Assembly: GCA_002007465.1 (NCBI GenBank)
Contig: LNAC01000274.1
Coordinates: 1,168,937 to 1,232,936 of the forward strand
DNA from: Ailurus styani
Taxonomy: Eukaryota; Chordata; Mammalia; Carnivora; Ailuridae
Direction: 5' to 3'
DNA length: 64,000 bases
In this document: piece by piece, positions 34,111-44,835 of the stretch
How positions within the stretch are numbered: position 1 is the first letter of the stretch
Layout of the letters: every line of letters begins with the position of its first letter
Position numbers and translations under genes: made by a program
The notes under the pieces: generated by a model
Seen by the model: the letters and a program-made list of their open reading frames with translations, nothing else
Database searches by the model: none
Told to the model about the DNA's origin: nothing

Positions 34111-35833
34111 ACGGTGTCCTTCTCCTGTGGCCCCCAAATGCCAAGGTCGTGGGACTTCGCGGGGCTGATGGTGCACAGAAATGAGCACGGAGGGCGGGGT
34201 GGCAGGCTGCCAGCAGTGGCCACGTGTCTTACCCCTGCCCCATGTGTCGCGTGCACGCCAGACCAGGGTGGGCCACAGTCGGGAGTGAGGGCTGGGCCCG
34301 GCAGGCTGGGGCTCTCCGGTTCGGAGCTGAGCCCTCCGGGAGGCGGTGGGGAGGACCTCCTGGCTGTCTGTGGGATGGGCTTGGTGGCTTTCCTGTGTGC
34401 CTCTGTCCACACCAGGCAACTCGGCTGCTCTGTGCACCACCGGAGACTGCGCTGGCTGGTGGCAGGGCCAACTTCTGGCTGTCCCGAGCTGTGCGACACC
34501 CCTCTGGCCACCAGTTGGGGACTGCAGGTAATTTTGTGGGTGCTCCTTCCACGGACTTGTGCCGTCAGCTTTGTTTTTCTCCCACTATAAAAGGAGTAAA
34601 TGCCTGGTGGAAGCCTGGCCATGCCTCCTCTTCTCGGGCTTTCATGCCGCAGGGTAGGATGAGAGGACTTTCTGATCCTCAGTGCAGCGCCCACCCTGAC
34701 AGTGGGAACAGCAAGCTCCGAGAGGGACGGAGAAGCCAGCCCGGGGTCCCTGGGCCAGTGAAGTCCTTCTGGGACCTGGCTCCTGCTTCTGCCTGGGACC
34801 CTCCCCACTCTGCCTGGAGCCGAGAGTCAATCCCTTGGCCCTAACCTTGGATTCTGGCTCAGGTGGTTATGCAGGGCCTGGAGTGATGTGCCGGGTGATG
34901 GGGCCAGTCTTGGGCTCCTGCCGACTGCGTGGTGTAGATGAGCCTCACCAGGCCTCTTGGTGACGAGATGCCGTCCTGCCCAGGGCACCCCTTACCGTGA
35001 GGGAAGCTAGAAGCTGGTTGGGGCAGGGAGCCAGGGTTGCAATGACAGAAACATCCTCATAACCTGTGTGTGGCCCTTCAGGGACACAAGGGCCTGGGGC
35101 AAGGCAGGGGGGTGGCGGGAAGGGTTAGGAAGGCCCTCCTCATCCCTGTCCCCAACTCACCTCCACAGGTGCTGTGTGTCCTATGTGGGCTGCCTACCCG
35201 GCAACCAGAGGGGCCTGGCCTACAGCACTGTGTTGATGTCCTCTGTCCTTGTTCTGTGTCCGGCTTTTGCAGGACCCTCTGCCCCCTCCCCAGAGGTGAC
35301 CTCTGAGATTTGTGGTGTGCTGGTCCAGCGTCATGGGAGAAGCAGCCAGATGCTCTTGAAATCACTGCCTGCTTCCCAGGATTCTGGATAGGTTGGTCTG
35401 GGAAAGCGCGGGCAAAGCTGGATTTCAGGGCACCCCGGGTGTCCCAGGGACCCTGGGGCTGAGGAGGTGCCCAGTGGCGGCTGCTGCTGCAGGTTGAAAT
35501 CTGGGGTGCCCAGGGAAAGTGAGGGGCTCCAGTGTGCTGCTTGCAGCGTGGGCATTGCTAAAAGCCACTCTCACTGTGCGACCCCTCCCACTGCGTGGCC
35601 CTGCCATGGTAGGCCTCCCAGAGGCCAGGCCAGTCCTGGGCAGGGGTGCCCGCCTCCACCCCAGCACCGTCATTAAAACCCCAGTCAGCTTCAGCAGAGC
35701 CAGAGCGGTGCTGGGAGGCCTGCGGAGCACTGCTGCGGGGTTACTGCAGAGAGGAGCGGGGAACACGGGGAAGGAGGGAGCTGAGGAGAATAACAAAAAG
35801 AGAATGGCTGGAGGGCCAGAGCCACCCCACCCA
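34111..35833. other. no gene recognised; exon-like interval inside
   Basis: Mixed GC-rich DNA. An acceptor-donor pair bounds 34416-34527, but all frames are open and the translation is unfamiliar. Another acceptor-like CTCACCTCCACAG ends at 35168. Confidence 0.42.
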
Positions 35834-36330
35834 ACCAGAGACCCAGCCTCTCCTCCCAGCCAGAGACCGAGCCTCCCCTCCCAGCCAGAGACAGAGCCTC
35901 CCCTCCCAAACAGAGACCCAGCCTCCCCTCCCAACCAGAGACCGAGCCTCCCCTCCCAGCCAGAGACAGAGCCTCCCCTCCCAACCAGAGACAGAGCCTC
36001 CCCTCCCAGCCAGAGACCCAGCCTCCCCTCCCAGCCAGAGACCCAGCCTCCCCTCCCAGCCAGAGACAGAGCCTCCCCTCCCAGCCAGAGACAGAGCCTC
36101 CCCTCCCAGCCAGAGACCCAGCCTCCCCTCCCAACCAGAGACAGTCTCCCCTCCCAGCCAGAGACCGAGCCTCCCCTCCCAGCCAGAGACAGAGCCTCCC
36201 CTCCCAGCCAGAGACCCAGCCTCCCCTCCCAGCCAGAGACAGTCTCCCCTCCCAGCCAGAGACCGAGCCTCCCCTCCCAGCCAGAGACCGAGCCTCCCCC
36301 CCCAGCCAGAGACAGAGCCTCGCCTGCCAA
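35834..36330 (+). repeat. 25-bp minisatellite, 20 units
   Basis: The unit is CAGAGACAGAGCCTCCCCTC plus CCAGC. Twenty CAGAGAC starts are counted from 35836. Units differ at two positions (CCC, CCG or CAG after GA) and in the tail (CCAGC or CCAAC). Two units are 23 bp, reading CAGAGACAGTCTCCCCTCC. Because 25 is not a multiple of three, all three frames are used in turn, giving a 25-residue protein period with no stops on either strand; it is not a gene. Confidence 0.97.
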
Positions 36331-37974
36331 CCAAGGGCACCATCAACCACTCCCATCCCAAAGGACCAAAGGGAAGGCAGGCAGAGGGGGAGGCAGGACA
36401 CCCCTGAGCCCCAGCAGTAGCCCCAAGGTGGAAACGTCAGGAGAGGGGTGACAGACCAGTGGCACTGACACAGTGGGGATGTGTCCCAGCCTGGTGATTG
36501 CCCCACCCAGGGTCCCTTTCGTCCCAAATCCATTTTGACTCGGGGGTGGACTGTATAACAGAGGGCTGGCTAGCAGGACGGTCCTCCCTCTCTCCCTCCT
36601 GGAGGCTTAGGACGGGCTGATGGCAACTCTCCCACCGTCTTGTGGGGCCTGATGCACCAGGTCAGCCAGAGCCCCGTCGTGGGAGCCCCAAGGAGTGGCC
36701 AAAAGTCAAGGTCCACCAGCATGAGGAGTGTGGAGCCCATGCCACTTAGGCCTGTGCTGTGCGTGTGTGTGTGTAGGGGGGACTCTGAGATGAGCCCAGG
36801 GCAGCTGCCACTTCCCTTCTGAACCTCCAGGGCATGGCGGGCAGCATGGGCGTGTGCCAGAGCTCTGACGAGGGGGGCTGGAAAGGTCTGGGGTCGCCCC
36901 CCCCCACTGGCTTGTGTTCTTTGGGCAGCACCTTGAGAAAGGGGATCTGTTAGGAATAGAGAGTAATGGGTGGATCTGATGGGGCTAGCTGCTCTGAAAT
37001 AAGGAATGAGGTCATGGAAGCTACAGTGTCCAGCTCTAAACAAGAGGGGACAAGAAACAGGCGGGGCAGAGAGGTCGCCTCCAGAAGCCACAGGCTGCTC
37101 CCTGGTCACTCACCTTCCCCTGACTCTGCGGGCTTGGATGTTAGAGCCTGGGCTCCACCGTGGCCCCCCACCCCTGCCAGCCAGGAGCTCAGGGCCAGGC
37201 TCCCCTGCTCCCCCTGCCCCAGCACCCGGCAGACAGCCACCACCCAGGGAGGGTGAGGCGGCCTCTCGAATCTCTTAGGCAGCTGCTTGCCAGCCAGTGG
37301 GATGGCCCAGAATGCCAGTCAGGCTCAGCCTTCACTGCAGGCGTCCCGTGAAGATGTGGCTGGTAGGAAAGTCTAGAGACTTCAGACCCTGTATATCCCA
37401 GGCCCTGGGGAAGGGGTCAGCCCCCCGCTGGGCAGTAATCAGAAATGGTCGTCTTGGGGGAAGGTCATCCTGCTTCTCTGCCCTCCCCTCCTGGGCCATT
37501 TTTCCCGGGTCACCCAATGATCTCATTCTGCCGAGCTTCACCGAGCTGGCAGATGGGACCCTTTCCCTCTCCAGCTGCCCGACCTGTGACAAGTAGGATG
37601 GAGTGAGGGGCTGGGTCCAGCTCGAGGCCTCCATCCCCATCTGGGGCTCTGATCTTTGGTTACTGGCTGCGATGTTCTGTGGGTGCTGCTGGGACGTGAG
37701 GCTGACTGGCCCGCAGCTTGGGAAGTTCGACAGCACTTGGAACCCAAGGATGGGCCAGGACGTGGAGGGCACCCAAGCCAGCTTCCTGCTCAGCGGGCAC
37801 CTGCTTCCCAGCTCCCCACGACAGATGGCCACACAGCGGCTCCTCGCACGTCCCCATGATTCATGATTGAGTGGCCACGGGGAGCCAAGTGACACAGAGA
37901 GTCCTGTGCCTTCTCTGCATCTTCAGAAGGGTTCTGCAGTCCAGCTGGGCAGGAAGCTGGCACCTTGGGTCCTC
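36331..37974. other. no gene recognised
   Basis: GC-rich unique DNA, with GTGTGTGTGTGTA at 36762-36774 and a C10 run near 36900. Frames of 179 and 187 codons on the minus strand lack recognisable domains. Confidence 0.43.
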
Positions 37975-38048
37975 CGACTGCTCATGAGCCTTCTCGCTCT
38001 GCTCGCTCTCTCTGCTCGCTCTGCTCTGCTCCCTCTCTCTGCTCGGGC
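37975..38048 (+). repeat. CTCGCTCTG-rich low-complexity tract
   Basis: Imperfect repeats of CTCGCTCTGCT and CTCTCTGCTCG. The minus-strand copy is purine-rich (GAGCAGAGCGAG). Confidence 0.85.
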
Positions 38049-38689
38049 GAAGGACAGCCTCCACGGAGACACTTGACTCCTTTGGCCCAGAGGGTCTGCA
38101 GGGACGTAGCGTCTGTTCCCTCCTTCCTCACCTCAGTTTCTTTCTTCCTCAAACACCTGCTTTCTCCTTGTTACCTTCACGCATAGCCTGGGAGTGTTAG
38201 GGTGTCTTCCATTTGCATTTATGAGCGTGGAGGGGATGCGAGTGGGGGGTGGAGAGCTCCGCCTCTCAGGAGGCCCGGGTCCAGGCGGCCGGGGTGGGAT
38301 GGCGTGCACGGAGACCGTAAGGCCGAGGGGAGGTGCGGGGCGTGGACAGGGTCTTCTGCATGCCCGCAGCTGCAGTGACAGTGACCGTGCCCGAGGATCC
38401 CCCTGCCGACCGCCCCTCCGGGACACCTTTGCGATGGCTCTCACCGTATAGAAAGGAATCTCTCTGTCTGGTCTTTGATGCCTGGGCTGCAGCTGCTTCA
38501 CCTTGCTGGAGCTTGGCCTGTTCTGTTGCCATTTTCCCAAAAACTCTCTCTGGTGGCCCATGGCCAGCCTCGTCACCAGGGGACGAATGTTTCTCATCCA
38601 ATGCGTGGAATCAGATCTAACGGGTCCCCACACGTGCGTGCGTGGTGACATATGTTGCGGTGTCCATCTGCGGCTGGTTGAGCAGCAGG
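38049..38689. other. no gene recognised
   Basis: Mixed composition. A short AT-rich stretch lies at 38130-38225. Nothing supported. Confidence 0.4.
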
Positions 38690-39060
38690 GCCCCCAGAGA
38701 TGGCCAGGCCCTAATCCCTAGAGCCCGCGAGCGTGACTCTCCCTGGCAGGAACACACGGTGCCCATGTGGCTAAGGGAAGGATCTGGAGGCGGGGAGCAC
38801 GTCTTCGCTCTTCGGGCAGGCCGGAGATACGGTCACGAGTGTCCTTCTGGGAGGGGGCAGGGGAAGACGTGATGCAGACAGACTAGGAGGCTGGGCGGTG
38901 GCAGGGGCAGGGCCTGGAGGATGGTGGCCCTGATCCCAGGAGGCCAGGGGCTGCAGGAAGCGGGAGGAGGTCGGCGGTGGACTCTTCCCGGGAGCCTCTG
39001 GTGGGCGCGAGCGTGGCCCCGTGAAGCTGCCCTCCGACTCCTGGCCTCCCTCGTGCTGAG
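38690..39060 (+). mobile_element. possible LTR or MER fragment
   Basis: GGCCCTAATCCCTAGAGCCC, GCGAGCGTGACTCTCCCTGG, GGGAAGACGTGATGCAGACA and AAGCTGCCCTCCGACTCCTG recall the order of a common mammalian LTR (CTAATCCCCAGAGCCTGTGA ... GTGAAGACGGAGGCAGAG ... CAGACTTCTGGCCTCC). Strongly diverged, with edges uncertain. Confidence 0.4.
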
Positions 39061-39784
39061 CCACTCGGTCTGTGTTCGTGTGTGGCGGCCGCTCGCACGG
39101 TGTCCCAGCACAGCGCGCCTCGCCAGATGCGGGGATCCTCTCCGGTGGCTGTTCTCCGACTATAAGCGAGTCCGTTACGGATGGTTTCCTCTTGTCTCCC
39201 CCTGTGCTTGTTTTGAGCGGGGCCTTGTCATGCTATAAAAGCCTAGGGGACCTGGCAGTCACACGTGCAGGTAGCCCCTGGTGGGGTGGCCGCAGGTGAG
39301 GTCCAGGGGGGGGGCCTCCCGCAGGCCCCGGTCCTGGGGGCTCTGTCAGGGGAAGGTACTCGGCAGCCCCGGGTGAGGGCCCGGCCAACCACACAACTCT
39401 TCTCTTGCCTCCACGGAAGCCGGCAAGGTGGGGAGGTGGGGAGGGGTCAGGAGAGCCAAGGGGCCTGCCGGATCCCACAAGGCGAGCACCTTCCTTCCAG
39501 GGTCCCCCACTCTGGTGGCCGGCTGTGAAGCAGTTTGTGAGAGCAGGCAGAGGACACCCTTCCGGCCGGCTGGCTCCCAGGACCGGGCATCCCTTCTCCC
39601 TTTCCCCTGATTTTCCTGGATCCCTGTGGACACAGTCGGTCCGGCATCTCCTCGGTCATGGGGCTGCAGGGCGTGGACAAAACTTGGAGCGGCACCTTCT
39701 GGCCACGCCAGGCTGCCGGGGCTGGAGACGTGGAGGGTTCGGGCTGAGATTCGCTGTGTGCACCCGGGATCCCAAAGACGGAGT
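39061..39784. other. no gene recognised
   Basis: GC-rich DNA with chance frames of up to 149 codons. Confidence 0.42.
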
Positions 39785-40005
39785 GTGCACGACAAAAAAT
39801 GTAAAATTTCTCATCGATCACATTTGTATGGGTTACGTATTGACATGATCACATTTTGAATGTATCATGTTAAATTTAAGAATCATAAAAATCACTTCCG
39901 CTTGTTCATTTTACATTTTCTTAAAAATATGGCGATTAGGAAATGTAAAATTTTACGTGAGGCTCACGTGCTGCTTCCACTGGACCACACAGCTCCAGGG
40001 CTTGG
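39785..40005 (+). mobile_element. hAT-type MER DNA transposon, right half
   Basis: AT-rich centre (GTATTGACATGATCACATTT, TTAAATTTAAGAATCATAAA), then AAAATCACTTCCGCTTGTTC, TTTACATTTTCTTAAAAATA, ATTAGGAAATGTAAAATTTT, GAGGCTCACGTGCTGCTTCC and ACTGGACCACACAGCTCC. Same family as the copy at 8450. Confidence 0.6.
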
Positions 40006-40439
40006 CAGACGTTCCCACAGGCCGGTGCCAGCTCGCAGGTGAAGGGGAACGGGTCTGTTTGCTCTTTCTTGGGAGGGACTTTCAAAGGAATCTCTCCGAC
40101 GTGCCAGAAGAGGTTGGCCAGGGTGGTGGCGACAGGGTCTCCTCTCTCGAAGGCCTGCCTGGACCCAGGTGGACGGGGAGTTGGGGAGACTATCCCCCGC
40201 TCTCCGCCTGTGGTCCGTGCGTCGGAGCACAAATCCATGCTTTTTAGGCACCTGTGCGTCTTGGTGGAGGCAGGAATAGAATCATATTTTTTTCCAGTTT
40301 GGGGGCAAGATTTGAGCTCTTCGGGTAGCAGAGACCCCCGCTCCCTATGCCCAAACAGGTGATGGCTTCGGGGATGGGAGTAAGATAAAACGTGCATAAG
40401 AGAGGACTTTCCTATTGGGGTCAGAGGTGAATCATTTTA
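40006..40439. other. no gene recognised
   Basis: Mixed unique DNA between a hAT fragment and an L1 fragment. Confidence 0.4.
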
Positions 40440-40855
40440 ACAGCACCTTGCCCTTTTGTAATAGTCGAACGTTATTGTGGTAAAATCCACGTAACCGAAA
40501 ATTTACTTCCTTAACTATGTTTCGGTGCACAGTTCAGTGGTACCCAGTGTTTGACACAGTTGCGTGGCCGTCTCCCTCTGGCTCTGGAACTTCTTCATCT
40601 TCCCCGAGCAAAGCTCTGCCCCTCCGAAACCACCTTCCCATCCCCTCCGCCAAGACGCCACCGTCCTCCTGTCCGTTTGTGAACGTTTGAGTCCTCTAGG
40701 TGCCTCCTATAAGTGGGACCCTACAGTATCTGTCCTTCGTGTCTGCTGATTTCACCGAGTGTCACGTCCTCAAGGTCCATCCGACGTTGCAGCAGGTGTC
40801 AGCGTACAGTCTGATGTTTGCAGAGCCTCTTTGTGTGGCTCTTCCTGCGTTCTTC
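40440..40855 (-). mobile_element. L1 3' end, antisense
   Basis: TTATTGTGGTAAAATCCACG, GTGCACAGTTCAGTGGTACC, TGGAACTTCTTCATCTTCCC, TATAAGTGGGACCCTACAGT, CGTCCTCAAGGTCCATCCGA follow the same reversed L1 3' order as at 22590 and 30170. Confidence 0.83.
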
Positions 40856-40879
40856 TCCCACGTCCACGGACAGGCTCCC

Positions 40880-40990
40880 TAGCCCCATTTTGCTGGTGGA
40901 GGGCACTGAGGCTCATCATCCAGGCTCGCTCGGACACAGCTAGAGGTCCTGTGGCCTGAGAGTGGCGCCAGATTCTGGTTCTCCGGCCTT
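40880..40990 (-). mobile_element. possible MIR fragment, antisense
   Basis: AGCCCCATTTTGCTGGTGGA, GGGCACTGAGGCTCATCATC, TCGGACACAGCTAGAGGTCC resembles the reverse of the MIR core. Weak but in order. Confidence 0.42.
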
Positions 40991-41084
40991 CCCCGGGCTC
41001 TGCCCACTTCACCCTGGCCGGGTGACACCGGCTCCATCCACCCCTTTGCCACCATGACCCACCCACTGTTTTAATCATAACAGG

Positions 41085-41400
41085 TCAGTAGAAAATAAAA
41101 TTGGTTGTGGGTGAGGATATTCTCATTTTAGATATCTTCCCTGTCTCCCTTGCCCCCTCCCTTGAGACGAGGCAGAGGGGTTTCTAAGCACACCTGCAAA
41201 GGACGGGACAGGTCAGTTTATAAATACTGCATAACCTGAGACGATGGGGCCTATCTGAAGCCTGTTGACAGAGAGGCTTTGAAGGATGGGTTCTAGGCGG
41301 GGTGTGTGCGTGCGCACGGAATACTAATCAATAATGTATAAGGAGAAGGGCATGTTATGCAAATTCAAGGTATAGGCATTGTGTCTGCCACAGTTAAATG
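41085..41400. promoter_or_regulatory. AT-rich conserved-element candidate
   Basis: Repeat-free stretch with words such as TTTATAAATACTGCATAACC, ATACTAATCAATAATGTATA and GTTATGCAAATTCAAGG (the last contains ATGCAAAT, the octamer bound by POU proteins, at 41355-41362). Frames are closed. Confidence 0.35.
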
Positions 41401-41739
41401 CTGGGAAGCCGCCGAGGGAGGGGCTGAGCGGCGGGGGGTCTGCAGCCCCTTGGCTCCTATGGGTCCAGATGCATGGCTGTCAACGATGACCGGAAGCCCG
41501 CGGTGTGGCAGGGGACTCGGGAACAGGAGTAGCCTCTCCCTGGGGGCTCTGGTTTCTGGGAGCTGTTGGACGTCTCTGTTCTTTGGCAGCTGTGAGGGTT
41601 CCGCAGGGAGGAAGGACCGCCCGAACCCTTCAGATGCCTTGTCTCTGTGGCAGGAGGCTTCTAGAGTCAGCCTGCAGAGGAGGGGGGCACCTTCCACCGG
41701 CAGGGGGGAGGTGTGGCCCGCAGAACTGGTTAATCTGTC
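41401..41739. other. no gene recognised
   Basis: GC-rich spacer between two AT-rich candidate elements. Confidence 0.4.
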
Positions 41740-42050
41740 TGTGGGCCAGCGGATACTGCTTCACCAACCTCATTACTCTTGTGCATTTAGCAGTTCGGAG
41801 GAAGATAATACCTTTCAGGTTTGACCCAGTTTTAGTTTTTGTTGTCATAACCATGGCAAATCCACCTTTGAGCCCCTCAGCAGCGGGCCTGCAGGGGAAG
41901 CGATTTACAGTGGGTGTGCACGTGGAGTCCCTAATGCACAGGCAGCAGAGAGCCGTGGCACCCTCCACCAGCCCTGATCTCCACTTACCGACATTTTCCA
42001 TGACAAAGCCTCATCCTTCCCACCATCTGAGAGCCTGCGCCCTGGAGATT
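41740..42050. promoter_or_regulatory. conserved-element candidate; minus-strand exon-like piece inside
   Basis: Balanced-composition, repeat-free DNA (ATAATACCTTTCAGGTTTGA, TTGTTGTCATAACCATGGCA). On the minus strand 41989-42041 has an acceptor (TACTTCTTAAATCTCCAG) and a GTAAGT donor. Function undecided. Confidence 0.3.
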
Positions 42051-42368
42051 TAAGAAGTAGATGGATAGACAGGGACCGACAGGCAGATTCCTAGCCCTGG
42101 CGTCTGTGCTGCTGGGCCCCAACAGCCTTGCTGCACTTCCCTCGATGGGAATGACGGTCCTTCTCTTCCTGCCCTGTGAGCTGTGATGTCACTTCCTGTT
42201 TCCAGGGAGGAAGCGGGGGCTGTGGGTAGGGAATTGAGGCTTCCTGGGGTCTGCCTGCAGAAGTCTCCCCTTTCCTGACTCGTAGGGGAAACATAGCTAG
42301 AAGTCATGTGATGTTTCTTGGTACAGAGATAGGAGAAGGGGATGGAGAAACCGAAGGGGGGGGAAGGT
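42051..42368. other. no gene recognised
   Basis: Unique DNA with a G10 run near 42357. Confidence 0.4.
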
Positions 42369-42790
42369 GTATCAGTCAGCTACTGCTGTGTAACAGACCA
42401 GTCCAGAATCAGTTGTTTATGGCACCGATCATTTGTTTTTATTTTTCATAAGTCCTTGGGTCAGTTGGGGGTCAGCAGATGGACTCAGTGGCTGCGCTCC
42501 AGGCTGGGTTGAATGGGGCAGGCCTGATCCTGTGCCTTTCACCCTGTCCTGGGACCAGGAGCCCAACCGTGGCAATGGCAGAGGCACAGAGAAAGAGTAG
42601 GAACATGGAAGGCTTCTTCTGGCCTAAGTGTATACATGGATCACCATTTCTTGAGCCTCATTCTTTGGCCAAACAAGTCACATGACTGAGCTCACCCTGA
42701 TACAGGGTGAAAAAGAGACTTTGCCTCTTTGACAGGAAAATCTGCAGTCACGTATGTACCAGAGGGACTCTTCTCATTACTGTACAGCAC
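42369..42790 (-). mobile_element. MLT1-like LTR, antisense
   Basis: GTATCAGTCAGCTACTGCTG, TGTAACAGACCAGTCCAGAA, CATAAGTCCTTGGGTCAGTT and later CAAACAAGTCACATGACTGA keep the reversed order of an MLT1-group LTR. No internal region attached. The subfamily is uncertain. Confidence 0.58.
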
Positions 42791-42814
42791 CACAGTTGGT
42801 GAGGGGGACTATTG

Positions 42815-43080
42815 GAATCTGATGACGACGATGGAGATGATGGCCGTGTTCATCTATTTAGTGCTTACCATAGACCAGTCACTCGACTAAGCGTTCTGTG
42901 TATGTGATCTTATGTGTGTGTATTTTTTTAATAGTAACCCAATAGGAAAGTTGTTATCCACTTCATAGGTGGGCAAATGGTGTTTGGGAAACGTTAAGTA
43001 ACTTGCTCAGTGATAGTGACAGGGCAGCCAGGGTTCCATCCAGTTTTATCTGACTTCCAAGCCCAGACTCAAAGATCCCC
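42815..43080 (-). mobile_element. MIR, antisense, near full length
   Basis: TTTAGTGCTTACCATAGACC, AGTCACTCGACTAAGCGTTC, ATGTGATCTTATGTGTGTGT, GTTATCCACTTCATAGGTGG, GTTAAGTAACTTGCTCAGTG, GGCAGCCAGGGTTCCATCCA, ACTTCCAAGCCCAGACTC run from the 3' end to the tRNA-like head of MIR in reverse. Confidence 0.8.
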
Positions 43081-43156
43081 CCGCCTTTCAGTCTTTGTAA
43101 TGCTGTCCTTCAGTCCCTGCTCCTGTTCCGGGTCTTCTCCTCCCCTCACTGAGTTT

Positions 43157-43560
43157 ACTTTGTGGACGATGGATGGATGGATAGATGGATGAATAGTAGG
43201 TGGACGACTGGACGGCTGGACGGCTGAATGGTTGAGTGAGTTATGGGTGGGTAGATGAGTGGGTAGGTGGATGGGTGGATGGTTGAATGGGTTATGAGTA
43301 GGTGGGTGGGTGGGTGGATGGTGGATGGATGAGTGGGTAAGTGGATGGGTGGATGGTTGAATAGGTTATGGGTAGGTGGGTGGGTGGATGGTGGATGGAT
43401 GAGTGGGTAGGTGGATGGGTAGATGGCTGAATGGTTGAATGGGTGATGGGAGGGTGGATTGGTGGGTAGATGGATGGATGGGTGGATGGATCAATGGACA
43501 GGTGGAGGAACAGACAAACGGATAGATGGCAGGTGGACAAGAGGATGGGTGGATGAATAA
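43157..43560 (+). repeat. TGGA/TGGG minisatellite with 70-74-bp higher-order units
   Basis: Degenerate GGAT, GGGT and GAAT tetranucleotides. The word GTGGATGGGTGGATGGTTGA starts at 43267 and 43341, and a variant at 43411, giving nested units of 74 and 70 bp. The minus strand reads as Pro/His/Thr/Ser runs with no stops. Confidence 0.93.
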
Positions 43561-44664
43561 AGTCAGTGTCTGCAGTGACTATTGCTGATGTGTACTCCTA
43601 GTTTCGCCACGCCATGCTGCTCCTGGGGAGGTCTTCCTTTCATCATGGAGCTCTACATGAGCCAAACTCATCTGCTGGGTAGTAAGAGTGCCAGAGAACC
43701 TCAGAGGGAAAATCAGGTCCCAGGAAGGCAGAGTTCGTGGCCAGGGTCACTCAGAGAGGGCAGACTGGAGGCCCTAGCAGCGTACGAGTCAGCCTCGGCT
43801 TGCATAGAAAGGCCTCCTCTCTGCCAGCCCTTGGTCTGTGTTTCACTCTCAGAAGACAGGATAGGAGGTGGGCAGGAGAGCCTCTTGCTGAGGCAGCAGA
43901 TTAGGAGAGAGAAAGCCGGTGGCGATGGCCCTTTCTTCCCCATGCCGCTTCTCTCCCTCTGCTTTCGTCTATTCCGCAGCATCAACCCTGTTCCGCCCGT
44001 GGGTCTTCTGGGCCCTCCTGTCACTGGCTTCACCATCTGCGCCTCCCAGGGAGGCCCATCTGAGACCAGGGGCTGATCGCTGCCAGAGGGGGAGGACTGG
44101 CCTCCGCGGTTCTGAAGCAGCCTCTCTTGACCTGGGGCGGTCTCGGGCAGACTCTGGGTGTTTGCTTGGTGGCCAGTGTGGTGGCCGTGGTGCCCCAGAA
44201 GGGATGGGGAACAGCTCTGTCTTGTTCAAGACCACTAACCCCGTGTGGAGCACATTTCACCTGATCCTACCTGGAAGAGGCCAGACATAGGTTCTAGTTC
44301 CTGCCCCAGGAATGCAGGGCGGCCAGCACCAGGGGCCTGGAAGAGGTCACGTTTCTTCCCTTTCTCTTCTTACTGCAAGAGAGTGGACAAGTGAAGGTCC
44401 GGACTGAGGCTTTGGGTGTCACGCCGACGGCTGTTGCCTTCCTGCCACTGCTGGTGGAAGCCTCCGGGGGCACGCGTCTCAGTCTGCGCATGGGACACAT
44501 GCAGTATCATTACCCTGATTATTGCTTCTTCCCAGACGTATTGATCGCACTTCTGTCGCTGACTCTGGCCAACTGAAAGGCTCTGTAGCCTGTCGTCAGA
44601 GCTTTAGGGACTGAGACAGTGGCTTTGACTCAAGATGTATTGTCAGGCCAGGAGGTTGACTTCT
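43561..44664. other. no gene recognised
   Basis: Mixed unique DNA. A weak MIR-like piece (GCAGAGTTCGTGGCCAGGGT) lies near 43728. Frames of 164 and 123 codons are unfamiliar. Confidence 0.42.
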
Positions 44665-44835
44665 TTTTCCAATTGAAAAATGGGGAGTCATTTACATACT
44701 GTGAAATGTATGGGTCTTAGTAGTGTCGAGGGTGTTTTGACAACTGTGTACGTGAGAATAACCATCACCGACGTTGAGATAGGGAGCATTCCCACATCTC
44801 CAGCAGGTTCCTTGATCTGGCAGGAGGTGCTCAAG
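44665..44835 (-). mobile_element. L1 3'-region fragment, antisense
   Basis: AATTGAAAAATGGGGAGTCA, TTTACATACTGTGAAATGTA, GGGTGTTTTGACAACTGTGT, AACCATCACCGACGTTGAGA, TAGGGAGCATTCCCACATCT follow a reversed L1M 3' segment. Confidence 0.6.

Noticed and set aside
35834..36330. CRISPR-like array of regularly spaced repeats
   Set aside because: Units are contiguous with no unique spacers, and the host is a mammal.
35425..36533. Open frames of 253-310 codons on both strands with a 25-residue period
   Set aside because: Produced by the 25-bp minisatellite. Three units make 75 bp, so every frame reads through. Simultaneous openness of both strands rules out coding as the cause.
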